Counted from the stretch's first letter, positions 48,676 through 60,939 are shown. The stretch is DNA of 64,000 nucleotides from Cotesia glomerata (GCF_020080835.1 NC_058162.1:22574144-22638143), one strand, 5' to 3'. The notes: generated by a model not told the origin, from the sequence alone. Made by a program: numbers and translations.

Positions 48676-48984
48676 TTCACAGATGTCAAATTAATTCGTT
48701 AGCTGAGGTTAAATATTTATAAATAATATCCCCGAGCAATTTTTAGCTCCAAAATTTATCCCGTCTTTACTTGATTAATTGGTTATTTAATATTTTTTTT
48801 CCCCCGTCAAATTAATCAGATTTACGAGCTTTGTTCCATAAATCATAACCTCAATCCCTAAAACGAACAAAGTTAATAAGAAATATGAATTTTTATTTAA
48901 ATAAAAATTCTACATGTCTTAAAATACATTTAAAGCTCGTCTTTACTTGATTAATTGGTTATTTATTCATTTCTTCCCCTCACA
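48676..48984. other. Intergenic with a short direct repeat
   Basis: CGTCTTTACTTGATTAATTG occurs at about 48763 and 48941, ~180 bp apart. No gene. Confidence 0.5.
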
Positions 48985-50996
48985 AAATTAATAACTTCTT
49001 TATTGACGTATGAGAGAAATTTTATAGCAATGTAAAAAAATCGTCATGATTTTCGGTTACGCGCCATGGTTTTTTTTTGTCAAAGTTCAGTATAGCGACG
49101 TAAAAAAGAAATCTAGTAAACGTTATTAATTCTAAAAACAATTAAAAAAACAATAATTTAAAAATAAAACAAAACACAATTAGAAAATAAAAATATGTAT
49201 ACGTATATCTTTTTTAATTATTCGTTTTTAATGATTTATTTATTCATTTTGAATTCTATAAAATCATTGCATATAATTGTATTACTTTGAATAGACAATT
49301 CCAATTATTTACTCATAATTAGTGTAATTGGGTAAATTATTAAATATCTGCTTTGAATTATTTAAGTGAAACTTCTTTTGAAGTGAAATTTCTTTATCGA
49401 CGTATGAGAGAAATTTTATAGCAATGTAAAAAATTGATCACGATTTTCGGTTACGCGCCATGTTTTTTTTTTGTCAAAGCAGTATAGCGACGTAAAGAAG
49501 AAATCTAGTAAACATTATTAATTCTAAAAACAATTAAATAAACGAATTAAATAATAATTTTCAAAAAAAACAAAACACAATTAGAAAATAAAAATATGTA
49601 TACGCACATCTTTTGTTATTATTCGTTCTTAATGATTTATTTATTCATTTTGAATTCTATAAAATCATTGCATGTCTACAAAATTAACTGTCATCATATA
49701 ATTGAATTACTTTAAACAGATAATTCCAATTATTTACTCATAACTTGTGTAAGTGAGTAAATTATTAAATTTCTGCTTTGAATTATTTTTACTAAGTTAT
49801 GAGATGAAATATGAATATTAAAGTTCGTTATATAATTTTTGTAAACTGATTAACTAATTTTTAGATTAAATAATGGCAGAGTCTAAATAATTACAATCAT
49901 GGTAATAATGATGCGATCATAATTGATGAAATACAATAATTATAATAAGAGCAATGATAAAATGAATTACTCATATTATTTGTATGCATGTCTGTAATAC
50001 TAAAATAGCTTTAATTTAATCCAGAAAATTTTTTTTTCTCAAGCCTTATCTACCCAATTTCTGTGAAGTTGTAAATAGTAAAAAAATTATTCGTCATAAA
50101 GAAGTTTAACTTTTTACCTGGGTACACACACATATCGACGTTCTAATTAGCAAATTGTCTAACTCCATTTTAGAAAATCTTCCATTTGTACGAAAAAAGA
50201 ATTAGTTCAAAATTTATCATCAATTTAAAAAACAATTTTATATCTAATAGAGGTATAATATTTTGATTTGGATCATTAAAATAATTTATAATTCGACTAT
50301 TGCTACATCAAAATGTTAAAAAATCACCCTTTAAAACATAAAGAATTAGATCAATTGCTATTTAGACCGTCGATATTTTTTTTTTATGAATCACAACCTG
50401 AATCTCAGCGAAACAAAGTAAGTGAAGAGAAGCTTAGCGTGAAAATGATTAAAAATGAGCCTTAAGACTTGTTAAAATATATTTAAAACTACCCCCAGGT
50501 AGCCTCGAGTTTCCTATATCCAACTGGCAGAGCTGGTCGATATGAAAATACCTCACCGCGGATTTTTGCTACCAAATGTTTCGAAATTATCGTTGTCTTG
50601 CTCGACTTTAATGTCGGTGTAAGATTGGATGAGGGTCATCAGTGATATTTATCCTCGTAGATGCACCTGTCGTCCACCAGCAGCTCCCCAAGTGCTATTA
50701 GCATCAGCATCAAGATCAACATTAATATCAAGATATAACCTAGCGAAAGAAAAAAATGTGATTAATCGCCAGCGATTCGAAATATTTTCTTACAATAAAA
50801 TTTTTCAAAATATATTTAAATTGCGTAGGATTAACACTTTGAACTTGGCGGTTATGAATGACGTTATTAAAGAAAACTAATAATATATAATAAAAAATAA
50901 TATTAATATAAATAAATAAAATGAGATAATAAAACTAAATGAAAATGATTGCATTAGCAGTCTTAAAAGTATACTTAAATAAATAAAAACACGTAT

Positions 50997-52200
50997 AGTA
51001 GGAAAGAGGAATTCTATTTTTGGTCCATAAGCTGCTACTGGTGGATGGTTGAAGTAGAAAATAGCATAGCCTAGCCCCTGGCCTAGAGCGTAGGCTTGAC
51101 CGGCTACTCGCCCGTTATCCGTTATGACGGGTGTGCTCGGATAGATCAGAACCTTCTGTCCCGGTGATGACGTACCAGCTCTTACTTACAATTAAAAAAA
51201 CCTTTGCTTAGACAGTGTTTGTTTTCAAGTTCATTACACCAGTCACTGGACGAGCAAATGTTATAAATTATAATTATAAAATTGTAGACTGTGTCATCGA
51301 TCGATGATACACTGAGAGACAATTTTTTATGAATATAAAGTTAGCCGACATCTAAAAATTGTTATGATTTTTTTTATTAAAAAATTATTACAAAAAAATA
51401 AAAAAAAATTTTTTCATTTGTTAAAAATTTGAAAAACTATAAGTGTAATTTTTTAAAAATATTCTTTAGTTATAATTTAATAAATTAAGCAAAATAAAAA
51501 AATCAAAAATGTCGGCTAACTTTATTATTATCAATTTTTTTATGACACTGAAGTTAGCAGACGTCTAAAAATTTTAGATTTTTTTTATTAATTAAATTAC
51601 AATTAAAAAGATATTTATAAAAAAATCCACTTATAATTTTTCAAGTTTTTTACATGTGAATTTTTTTTTTAATTGTTTAATTTAAATTTTTTCAATAAAA
51701 AATTTCTAAAAATTTGAAAAGTCGGCTAACTGTTTTCATATTTTTTTTAATAGTAATAAAATTTTATATGAAAATTAAGTTAGCCGACATTTCAAAATTT
51801 TTAGAGTTTTATTTATTAAAAAAAATTACAAAAAAATTTTCATTTGTAAAAAATTTGAAAAATTATAAGTGCAATTTTTTAAAAATATTTTTTAGTTCTA
51901 AATTAATAAATGAAAAATAGTCAAAAAATTAAAAACATCGGCTAACTTCATTATTATAAATTTTATTCATATGAAATATAATTTTATTAATATTAACTAA
52001 GTTTTCTTTTCAAGTCCAAATAAACTTTATTACTATTAAATAAAATTGTCTCTCAGTGTACCCAGATAGTGTAATTATAATGACTTTTGTAAAACTAAAA
52101 AGGAGAGGTCAGTCGGGTTACCTGGGTTGCTGCTGGGTACTGCCCGGCATGCTCTACTTGCAAATTTGTACTCAACTAGTTGGACTATAGATGCTGACAT
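50997..52200 (-). CDS. Putative spliced gene in the core of the long-inverted-repeat element
   Basis: Exon 52122-52200 starts MSASIVQLVEYKFASR and ends at a donor G|GTAACC. Exon 51184 down to about 50997 follows an acceptor AATTGTAAG| and continues in phase: RAGTSSPGQKVLIYPSTPVI, then GRVAGQAYALGQGLGYAIFY, then PPVAAYGPKIEFLFPTIR. This second frame stays open from a TAA near 51190 to 50877, and its first 60 codons have normal, non-AT-biased composition. A donor C|GTGTTT (about 50997) could lead to a last exon after GCTAG near 50741, but the phase is ambiguous. I do not recognise a family. Exon limits are inferred from splice consensus only; it may be a captured or degenerate gene. Confidence 0.4.
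51336..51955. repeat. Three adjacent TTAGC-family MITEs
   Basis: 51336-51530, 51541-51740 and 51764-51955 each begin with ATGAnAnTnAAGTTAGCnGAC-type words and end with the inverse (CGGCTAACTTTATTAT). They are clustered inside the core of the long-inverted-repeat element, between the two putative exons, as intron filler. Confidence 0.6.
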
Positions 52201-53029
52201 TATAATAATAATGTCTTGATTTGCTAAATGCTAAATGTTACAATACCCTATTTCTGTTTCCTTTAAGACCTAGTGGTGACATGTCTTCTTAGGCTATCCT
52301 TGGCACCAATTGAATTTTAAATCATGTTTACAAGATTAATGCTTATTAAAATACTTACATAATTGTTATTTTATTGAGGACTTTAATTTAACTGCTTCTA
52401 AATTGATTTTAGGCTGTTAAACTCACTGTTTTATTTGATTTCCTAATGCGCCGAGCGTTAATGGCTCCCTTGGAAGAAATTCAGAGCATAAATTACAAGT
52501 TTATACTTTCCATTAGTGATAATTACTGTAAACAAGGAAAATGCTTTTAAGCAATCGTATAAACTAAAAAAATATGTGTGTGTACCAGAGTACACAGGTA
52601 AGAAGTTTAACTTCTTTATGACGTATAATTTTTCTATTTACAAATTCAAAGAAATTGGGTAGATAAGGCTTGAGAAAAAAAAATTTTTCTGGATTAAATT
52701 AAAGCTATTTTAGTATTATAGACGTGCGTACAAATAATATGAGTAATTCATTTTATCATTGCTCTTATTATAATTATTGTGTTTCATCAATTATGATCGC
52801 ATCATTATTACCATGATTGTAATTATTTAGACTCTGCCATTATTTAATTTAAAAATTAGTTAATCAGTTTACAAAAATTATATAACGAACTTTAATATTC
52901 ATATTTCATGTCATAACTTTTAGTAAAAATAATTCAAAGCAGATATTTAATAATTTACTCAATTATACAAGTTATGAGTAAATAATTGGAATTATCTGTT
53001 TAAAGTAATACAATTATATGATGACAGTG

Positions 53030-53172
53030 AGCGTGTTCAGCCGAACTAAGTCCTGAGTAAACTTAGTTAGCCTAAGTATAGTCAAAGCATTCCCTGCTAT
53101 ACATATATCTATCTACTATACTATACATATCTTATTAGGTTTACTCAGGACTTAGTTCGGCTGAACACGCTC
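53030..53172. mobile_element. 143-bp MITE, TIR GAGCGTGTTCAGCCGAACTA
   Basis: Arms GAGCGTGTTCAGCCGAACTA and TAGTTCGGCTGAACACGCTC, with AGT (or CAGT) on both sides. The empty site is visible in the left arm (49680-49705, reverse complement GACAGTTAATTTTGTAGACA). Confidence 0.85.
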
Positions 53173-53666
53173 AGTTAATTAATCTTGTAGACATGCAATG
53201 ATTTTATAGAATTCAAAATGAATAAATAAATCATTAAAAACGAATAATTAAAAAATATGTACGTATACATATTTTTATTTTCTAATTGTGTTTTATTTTA
53301 TTTTTAAATTATTGTTTAATTTGTTTTTTTCATTGTTTCTAGAATTAATAATGTATACTAGATTTCTTCTTTACGTCGCTATACTGAACTTTCATAAAAA
53401 AAAAAAAAAAAAAAAACATGGCGCGTAACCGAAAATCGTGACCAATTTTTTACATTGCTATAAAATTTCTCTCATACGTCGACAAAGAAGTTTCACTTCA
53501 ATAATTCAAAGCAGATATTTAATAATTTACTCAATTACACAAGTTATGAGTAAATAATTGGAATTGTCTATTCAAAGTAATACAATTATATGCAATGATT
53601 TTATAGAATTCAAAATGAATAAATAAATCATTATACGTCACTATACTGAACTTTGATAAAAAAAAA

Positions 53667-54351
53667 TTAGGAAAACGGTTGACCCTGAAGGCCATCCCTG
53701 CAACTTCCCGCTAATTCCATACTTAGGCGCTTAAAGTTGCACCAATGACGTTTTTGAGCTCTTCGAGCTCAGAAATACAATTTATGGGTTATTTTGAGCT
53801 TTCCGAGCTCAAAGAGATTGCTTTCCTATCCTTTAAAGCTCTTCGAGCTCAAAAGTCTGATAGAGATTTGATAAGACACTATTTTTTGAATTTTTAAACC
53901 GCAATAACTTTTGAATGAATAATCCGATTTTTACGCGGTTAGAAGCATTCGACGCAGTTTTTCAAGCCTCACAAAGAATCTTAAATTTTGAATTGATCGC
54001 GCTAGGAATTTTGGAGTTATTCCGAAAAAACACTTTCCGGTTTTCTTTCGTTCACGATATCTCTCGAATGAATCAAGCGATTTTGACCGGACTGGTAGTG
54101 ATCGACGTGGTTTTTCGAGGTTAAGAGCTGATTAGTTTTTGGAATTGAACCTTTAAGCCGTTTAAAAGTTATTCCAAAAAAAACACATTTGAAAAAAAAT
54201 TTTTTTTCAGTTTTTTTAAGATTTCTCAAAATCTATTGATCTGAATCGGTCCAAATAGTTTTCAAAATCTAAGTTTGGTCAAGTTCTTTCGAATGGCACC
54301 AACCGCGATGAAATCGGTCAAGCCGTTCAAAACTTATAAGCGGTTCACATA

Positions 54352-54407
<56 letters not shown>

Positions 54408-54563
54408 GACACCGTGACAACCTCGCGGGGATAGTCAGGGAAGCTTCCTATGACCTTCAAACGTCGAGATCTGATGAAAACTCGATTTTTGCAAAACGGG
54501 GTGAAAACAATAACTTCCCGATTTTTGAAAATCTTCGATTTTCTTAGCGGGAAGTTAAAAATA
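53667..54563. mobile_element. ~0.9-kb repeat with GAGCTC hairpins, copy 2
   Basis: Same order as 11739-12757: AACGGTTGACCCTGAAGGCC, AACTTCCCGCTAATT, three GAGCTC-type palindromes (53753-53862), AACCGCAATAACTTTTGAAT, a CA microsatellite (54355-54402), GGGATAGTCAGGGAAGCTTC, TTAGCGGGAAGTTAAAAATA. Inserted between CTTTGATAAAAAAA and ACATGGCGCGTAACCG; the intact junction occurs at 56805-56830. Confidence 0.75.
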
Positions 54564-54655
54564 ACATGGCGCGTAACCGAAAATTGTGACGATTTTTTTT
54601 ATATTGCTATAAAATTTCTCTCATACGTCAACAAAGAAGTTTCACTTAAAAAATT

Positions 54656-55539
54656 ACAAGGTTAAGAGTAGAGATACAAAAAAAATTACAAGAGACCTTT
54701 GTTACAAGAAATTTAATTTTCTACAAAAAAGATCCTTGTCAATCTTTTCTTATCTCTAACCTGTTAGCCAGAATTTCCGTTTTAGTGCTTCACAAAAATT
54801 TTAGTATACGGATGTGCGAATGAACGGATGTTCTATATCTTGGAAGCTGATGAACTGATTTAAAAAATTCTTGCTGGAACTGAGAGATTAAATCAGTATT
54901 TATGACCTGTAAAATAATAAAATTATGAAGACAAGTAAATTTAAAAGCGCGAGTAAAATTAAACTGAGACTTCGCATGAAAAAAGTTAAAATGAGTTTAA
55001 TTAACTTACATAACAAATTTTGAGTGATATTAAAAAAAAAGTATGGTCATGGTCAACTAAAAAGCGTCTGTTAATCTAAATCTTAATCATGTGGTTGTCA
55101 GTCGGCAGCTTTGCTTCCTACGAGCTTAAATCCGACCTCGAAAAGATCCTTGCGACTATTTTCGCGACACGAGTTTCGACATGACAGATGAGAGTTTACT
55201 TTTCTACGCCGATCTCTGATACGTATTTTTCTTAGCGTATTAATTTTTGATTAGGTTAAACATAACCCTGCCAGTTATAATTTTTCAACATCATCGGAAA
55301 ATAAATTGCAAATTATACTAAATTGATGCCAATAAATTGCAATAATTTATTAATAGTCTTCGAACAAACTAATAAACTTTGTATTTCTTTTCATTTCTTC
55401 GGCCAATTATATTGGCGCGAATGCAGATAGATAACTTGTATATGTCAACAACTCGGTTGTACGTACTTAATCATTATACTTAAGTCGCTTAAAACCTTAA
55501 TTTGGTCGTCCAAATTTAATCTATTGTTGCATAAATAAA
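54656..55539. other. Intergenic between repeat copies
   Basis: Unique sequence with moderate composition at 55070-55260 (TCGGCAGCTTTGCTTCCTAC, CGCGACACGAGTTTCGACAT). No open frame longer than ~40 codons is convincing. No gene called. Confidence 0.45.
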
Positions 55540-57420
55540 AAAAATTTTTTCCGTATTAAATTAAAGTTATTTTAGTATTATAGACATGCATACAAATAAT
55601 ATGAGTAATTCATTTTATCATTGCTCTTATTATAATTATTGTATTTCATCAATTATGACCGCATCATTATTGCCATGGTTGTAATTATTTAGACTCTGCC
55701 ATTATTTAATCTATAAATTAGTTAATCAGTTTACAAAAATTATATAACGAACTTTGATATTGATATTTCATGCCATAACTTGGTAAAAATAATTCGAAGC
55801 AGATATTTAATAATTTACTCAATTACACAAGTTATGAGTAAATAATTGGAATTATCTGTTCAAACTAATACAATTATATGATGACAGTTAGGGGCACAAC
55901 CAGTGTGACAGCCTAAAAAAAGGCGATTTTTGGGAATTAAAATAAAAAAAACTCCTGTATGAATTGTTTTAAAATTTTAAGGGTATATTAATACATATTT
56001 TAAAAATATACAGTTAAATTTTTGAAGAAAAAACTTAAATATTTTCCGAGACGGCGCTAAAAAAAAAAGGTTTTCTACTGCTGGAGTGATTCCGGCCTTC
56101 TCTGTGGATAAAACCAAAAAAAAAATTCTCGTTAAACTAGAAGATATTGTCCGTACGATGACCCACGGTCGAAAAAAAATATCAAAAATTGACAAAATGG
56201 CGGCGTTTTTAAAAAAAAAAATTTGAATTTTACCCAAAACTTTGGTCGTTTTTGGCCTGCCAAAATTCGATTTTTGATCAGATCAACAAACTGGAGAATC
56301 TTCGTATGGAGAACTATCTACAGAACATGCAGAAAAAATTTGGTAGTGATCGGACAATTTGTCTTCGAGTAAACATTCTAGCAAATTCGAAAAATGCTGT
56401 TTCGAGAAAAACGCGTTTAAAGATAAAATGATCCTATTCTACCTGTCGAGCGGCTACTCTTTAAATGGCTGTAACTCAAAAAGTATTTTAGATATTGATT
56501 TGAAATTCTAATATGTTATTTTTAAAGGTATAACCTATCAAAATATGAAAAAAAAAATCGATTTTTTGAAAATTTCACACTGGTTTGTGTGCCTCAATCT
56601 TGTAGACATGTAATGATTTTATAGAATTCAAAATGAATAAATAAATCATTAGAAACGAATAATTAAAAAAGATGTACGTATACATATTTTTATTTTCGAA
56701 CTGTGTTTTGTTTTATTTTAAAATTATTATTCAATTTGTTTTTTTAATTGTTTTTAGAATTAATAATGTTTACTAGATTTCTTCTTTACGTCGCTATACT
56801 GAACTTTGATAAAAAAAAACATGGTGCGTAACCGATAATCGTTACGATTTTTTTTACATTGCTATAAAATTTCTCTCATACGGCTATAAAGAAGTTTCAC
56901 TTCAATAATTCAAAGAAGATATTTAATAATTTACTCAATTACACAAGTTATGAGTAAATAATTGGAATTGTCTATTCAAAGTAATACAATTATATGCAAT
57001 AATTTTATAGAATTCAAAATGAATAAATAAATCATTAGAACCGAATAATTAAAAAAGATGTACGTATACATATTTTTATTTTCTAATTGTGTTTTGTTTT
57101 ATTTTTAAATTATTATTTAATTTGTTTTTTTAATTGTTTTTAGAATAAATAATGCTTACTAGATTTCTTCTTTATGTCACTATACTGAACTTTGATAAAA
57201 ATAAACATGGCGCGTAACCGAAAATCGTGACCAATTTTTTACATTGCTATAAAATTTCTTTCATACGTCGACAAAGAAGTTTCACTTCAATAATTCAAAG
57301 AAGATATTTAATATTTTACTCAATTACACAAGTTATGAGTAAATAATTAGAGTTGTCTATTCAAAGTAATACAATTAAAATTTCTCTCATACGTCGACAA
57401 AGAAGTTTCAGTTCAATAAA
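55540..57420. repeat. Extra right-arm copy of the long-inverted-repeat element
   Basis: Starts at TTCCGTATTAAATTAAAGTT, parallels 52690 onward, is interrupted by the TTAA-type element 55891-56595, and ends with two or three ~400-bp units (CGCGTAACCGAAAATCGTGA at about 57211; CTCATACGTCGACAAAGAAG at 57262 and 57387). It is a direct repeat of the neighbouring right arm, so probably a segmental duplication. Confidence 0.7.
55891..56595. mobile_element. piggyBac-like element, reverse copy
   Basis: Termini GGGGCACAACCAGTGTGACA and TTTCACACTGGTTTGTGTGC match 24693-25594 in reverse orientation. It lacks the nested 223-bp MITE and so supplies its empty site. Flanks are TTA and AA, not a clean TTAA duplication. 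Confidence 0.75.
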
Positions 57421-57651
57421 AATTAATCTCCTTTTTCTGTGCAACATACAAAGTAACTTTTAATTATCAAATGTTAAACAATCAAATCGAAATTATTGGC
57501 ACGATTTAATCCTATACTTATCATAAAGGTGTTAACCTTTGTCAACAATGTTTTTTCTCACCAACCCGTCAGCCAATTGTTGCGTCAGACCTTGAAAATC
57601 AAAAAAGTAAATAAATAAACAAAGAAGAAATAAAAGTGTAATTAATTTTAG

Positions 57652-57916
57652 GGAGGCGGGATTTCATTCGAGGACTCACCGTTGATATAATTGTAAAGCG
57701 CAAGACAATGAAGAATGTATTACCTGTCTATTCTGGACGTTTGGCAGCAATAATGCCTCCCAGGGACACCCAGAGGTTGCTAGTGTGCATAAGTTATGAT
57801 ATTATCTATAGTTTAGTACAGTAATGTAGTATAATGTTGTATTTCAGATGATCAAAAAAGCCCGTCTCGTTCTCTCATGTCTTAAAACTGATGCTACCCT
57901 GAAAAATGCCGTCTAA
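57652..57916 (+). CDS. Possible two-exon 3' end of an unknown gene
   Basis: 57652-57782 reads RRDFIRGLTVDIIVKRKT, MKNVLPVYSGRLAAIMPPRD, TQRLL after an acceptor TTTTAG|. A donor A|GTGTGC joins in phase to 57848-57916 (acceptor TATTTCAG|), which reads MIKKARLVLSCLKTDATLKN then AV and a TAA stop. Composition is less AT-rich than the surroundings. No upstream exons could be found past the repeat complex, so it is a fragment, a pseudogene or chance. A GTGAGT at 57950 suggests the transcript might be spliced onward. Family not recognised. Confidence 0.25.
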
Positions 57917-60049
57917 TGACGCTCATGAGCACAAAGGCCGCGTGAGTTCTAATTTCGTATTATCTTTTTCCCCTGGTTTAACTATAAATAACTAAATGTA
58001 AATGGAAGTGTGTAAAATTTCTTTTTACTTGTTTTATATTTTTAAACTATTATTGTTATTGTTACTGTATTTGTAGGTTAATGCTGAGCACCGAGCTGTT
58101 ATTACTTAGTAACATCTAACCTGTTGAACAAAAAAATAAAAAAAATTAACGGAGCAAGTGGAGGTTATTTATTACCAGTCAACATACCTTTTTTATTCTA
58201 TTTGCGCCAACTTTATGAAAGCTTCAATTTTTTTTAGCTTTCTTTCCTAATGAACACTCGAAATTTTCTTTTTCCACCGAGTCATTTGCCAAAAGCTTAC
58301 CGCTTGCTAGTCATAAATAAATTGATGGCTATGACAGCTGAGTTTAAGCATCTGGACATCCGCTTTAATATTTTATTTAACGTGTTATAATTGATTTATT
58401 TTCTTTAGGACGTTGACCTTTTGAGTTACCGAAGAAATTTTATTTTGAAAAATACCTTTTGCGCAAAAACTCTTTTAAGTTTGCATTTTTTTTAGGTTAA
58501 ACAAAGTTTTTTAACCTAAATAATTATTTATTGTATTTTTTAGAGGTTAATTTTAATTAAAAGAAATTTTTTATGCAATTTCGTTATTTAATTTAATTAA
58601 ATTAAAAAAAAAGAAAGAAGAAATTTATGGGTAAAAATTTTTAATCAAGAAGAAATTGTTTTAACCTAAAAAAATATTCTTTAATGGAAATTAATGTTTT
58701 AAATTTAATTAAAAGGTACTTTAAATATAAAATAGTTATAAAATTAAGAAAGAAGATATTTAAATATTTATAAACTAAAAAGATTAATTTATTATGTATT
58801 TTTCAGAAATGTCAAAAATTATATAAACAAAAAATGAGTAAATATAAACTACAGAAAAGCCTGTTAATATTTCAACTTTTGAAGATGAGTAAATTAAAAA
58901 AAAACAATTCTATTAATTTTAAATTAAAAAAGATGAAATTTATGTAAAGAAGTAATAAAATTTAGTAAATTACAAAGTCTTGATAAAAATAAATTACAAA
59001 TTGCAGAAGCTAATTGTGAAGATGAATTTGGAACAAAGCCTAATTGCATAACAATTAAAAAAATAATTACAAAAAGACTATAGATTACTCCTCTGGAGAG
59101 GTTGAGTCGAGTAGGAAGACAATGAAAAACTGTAACGAAGGTTAATCAGATTTAAAAGAAATAAAGCCGGGTTATTGGCAACCTTCCAATTCTCTAGATC
59201 ATTATTATGATCTTGATCAATAGACATCATCAAGAGCATCATCTGTGTGTTCCCTCGTTCCTCGACCCCTCGGCGTATCTTGGAGGTGATCTTCTTGGTT
59301 CGTCCACCAGGTAGCGGTATCCCCGACTATTTAAACGAATTTCTAGGATCTACGGCGCCCCGTTTCGCTCAGCAGCGCAGGCGTTGCCGTATCATAACGT
59401 TTTTTTTCTCTATTATTTATGTATGTTAACTTAACTTTAACAATTTAGTTTATTAATTATAAATTATAATATTGTTTAATAGTCTCAGTTTTTATTTCTT
59501 CCCAGTATGCCGAGACTATTCTAACGGGGTTGTTTTTGGTCAAGTGTTTACTTAAGTGTTTTAATAATATTAAATAATCGGTAAGTTACACACACACCGT
59601 GTACAGTGAGTTAATTGTAAAATTAAACCTGTGCAGTGTCTATATTTAAAGTGTTTGTGCCATTAATTAAGTTCCGTCCCTTACAGTGCTTTATTAAGTG
59701 TCTGTGGATTTATATCACTATTTTTTATATCAAAGCTAAAAAACATCTCTTATCCCTTAAACAAACAAATTCATTATTCTTCACGTAATTATTATTCATA
59801 ACTTTTATTATTTTTTGAGAAGAAATAGAGTATTGAATAATATTAATAATGGCATTATGTCAAGAGTTGCCAGTGGCAGACCCTGGCTGAATTATTCAAA
59901 GCTAAAAGTGTCTGTTGGCACATTTTTTATTTAATACTTCATTATTTTTAATAACATATTTTTTTTTTCATTTAAAAATCTTTTAAAAAAATAAAATAAT
60001 TATTTTAATTAATTAGCTGACAATTTTTAGAAGTTTTCAAATAAATTAT
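57917..60049. other. Intergenic, mostly AT-rich
   Basis: 58500-58960 holds repeated AGAAGAAATTTA-type words. 59195-59400 is a GC-richer block with an open plus-strand stretch (VRPPGSGIPDYLNEFLGS) and an equally open minus-strand stretch, so coding strand is undecided and no gene is called. 59500-59760 has mixed composition. Could contain distal promoter or noncoding first exons. Confidence 0.35.
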
Positions 60050-60490
60050 GAAGATTTTTAATTTTAAAAATTTATAAGAAGAAATATTAAAAAATTATTA
60101 ATTAAATTTTTAAAAAGAAGAAATAATACAAAATTATTACTTAATTTTTTATAAAAGAAGAAATAGAAAAAAAATTATTACTTAAGAATTTAAAAAAGAA
60201 GAAATGGAATAAAAATCATTAATTTTATTTTTAAAAAGAAGAAATTGTAAAAAGTAATTGTTTAAGGTTTTTTAAAAAAATAAATAGAATAAAAATTAAT
60301 TATTTTATTTTTAAAAAGAAGAAATAAAAAAAAATTATTAATTTAATTTTTAAAAAGAAGAAATAGAAAAAAGTTTTGACTTAAGGTTTTAAAAAAGAAG
60401 AAATAGAATAAAAATGATTAATTTTATTTTTAAAAAGAAAAAATAGAAAAAAAATTATTAATTTAATTTTTAAAAACAAGAAATTGTTTA
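60050..60490. repeat. Minisatellite, ~60-bp unit with TTTTTAAAAAGAAGAAAT
   Basis: The word TTTTTAAAAAGAAGAAAT or a close variant recurs about every 60 bases for seven to eight units, alternating with TTTAAAAAAGAAGAAATAGA. A poly(A) run of about 30 lies at 60572-60601. Confidence 0.75.
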
Positions 60491-60939
60491 TTTTTGAAAT
60501 TTAAAATTTGTCAGCTTTTGATTTCAGTATTGTGTAAAAAAAAAAAAATTCGAAGTCAAAATTACATAACATAAACAAAAAAAAAAAAAAAAAAAAAAAA
60601 AGCAAGTGTCTTTATAAATACGCGCCAAGGGAATAGAGGAAGAACGCTTAAAATAGACTTACCTCGTCATTTCGATGAACGTTTGTCGCTAGCCAATCGC
60701 GTATCTCCACATGCTCCTTTACTGGCGCTGATTAAAAGCCACTGTGGCAAAAGCAACCGCATTCAATTGCCCATTTCTTTCGAAAAAAGTCGCGTCACTA
60801 TTAAAAAATTACAAAAATTTATTTCTTCTTTAGTAAATTAATCAATTAGTAATTTAAAAATCAACAATCTCTTAATTACTTACCTCAAAAATTAATCAAA
60901 GAGCATTTAAATTTTTTCCCGCGGGCAAGTTTAAGCTTC

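Larger units (their letters stand above)
48985..54655. mobile_element. Long-inverted-repeat element with 2.4-kb core
   Basis: The left arm 48985-50135 and right arm 52563-54655 are inverted copies over ~1.1 kb once two insertions in the right arm (53030-53172 and 53667-54563) are removed. Paired landmarks: TTCTTTATGACG and GGTACACACACAT at the inner ends (50090-50135, 52563-52620); TTATAATTATTGT-GTTTCATCAATTATGA (49925, 52775); AGACTCTGCCATTATTTAAT (49868, 52830); CGGTTACGCGCCATG (49056, 49449; inverse 53415, 54567). Each arm is itself built of ~400-bp tandem units. The core 50136-52562 has protein-like exons on the minus strand. A further arm copy without partner lies at 55540-57420. Confidence 0.75.

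Noticed and set aside
54269..54547. Histidine-threonine or valine-cysteine repeat proteins
   Set aside because: Translations of a CA/TG microsatellite inside a dispersed repeat.
48985..57420. Integrated polydnavirus segment
   Set aside because: Considered because the host might be a parasitoid wasp, but no viral gene family, circle-excision motif or ORF set is visible.
59247..59429. 60-residue plus-strand frame in a GC-richer block
   Set aside because: The opposite strand is equally open and no splice sites or family support either; left as undecided intergenic sequence.
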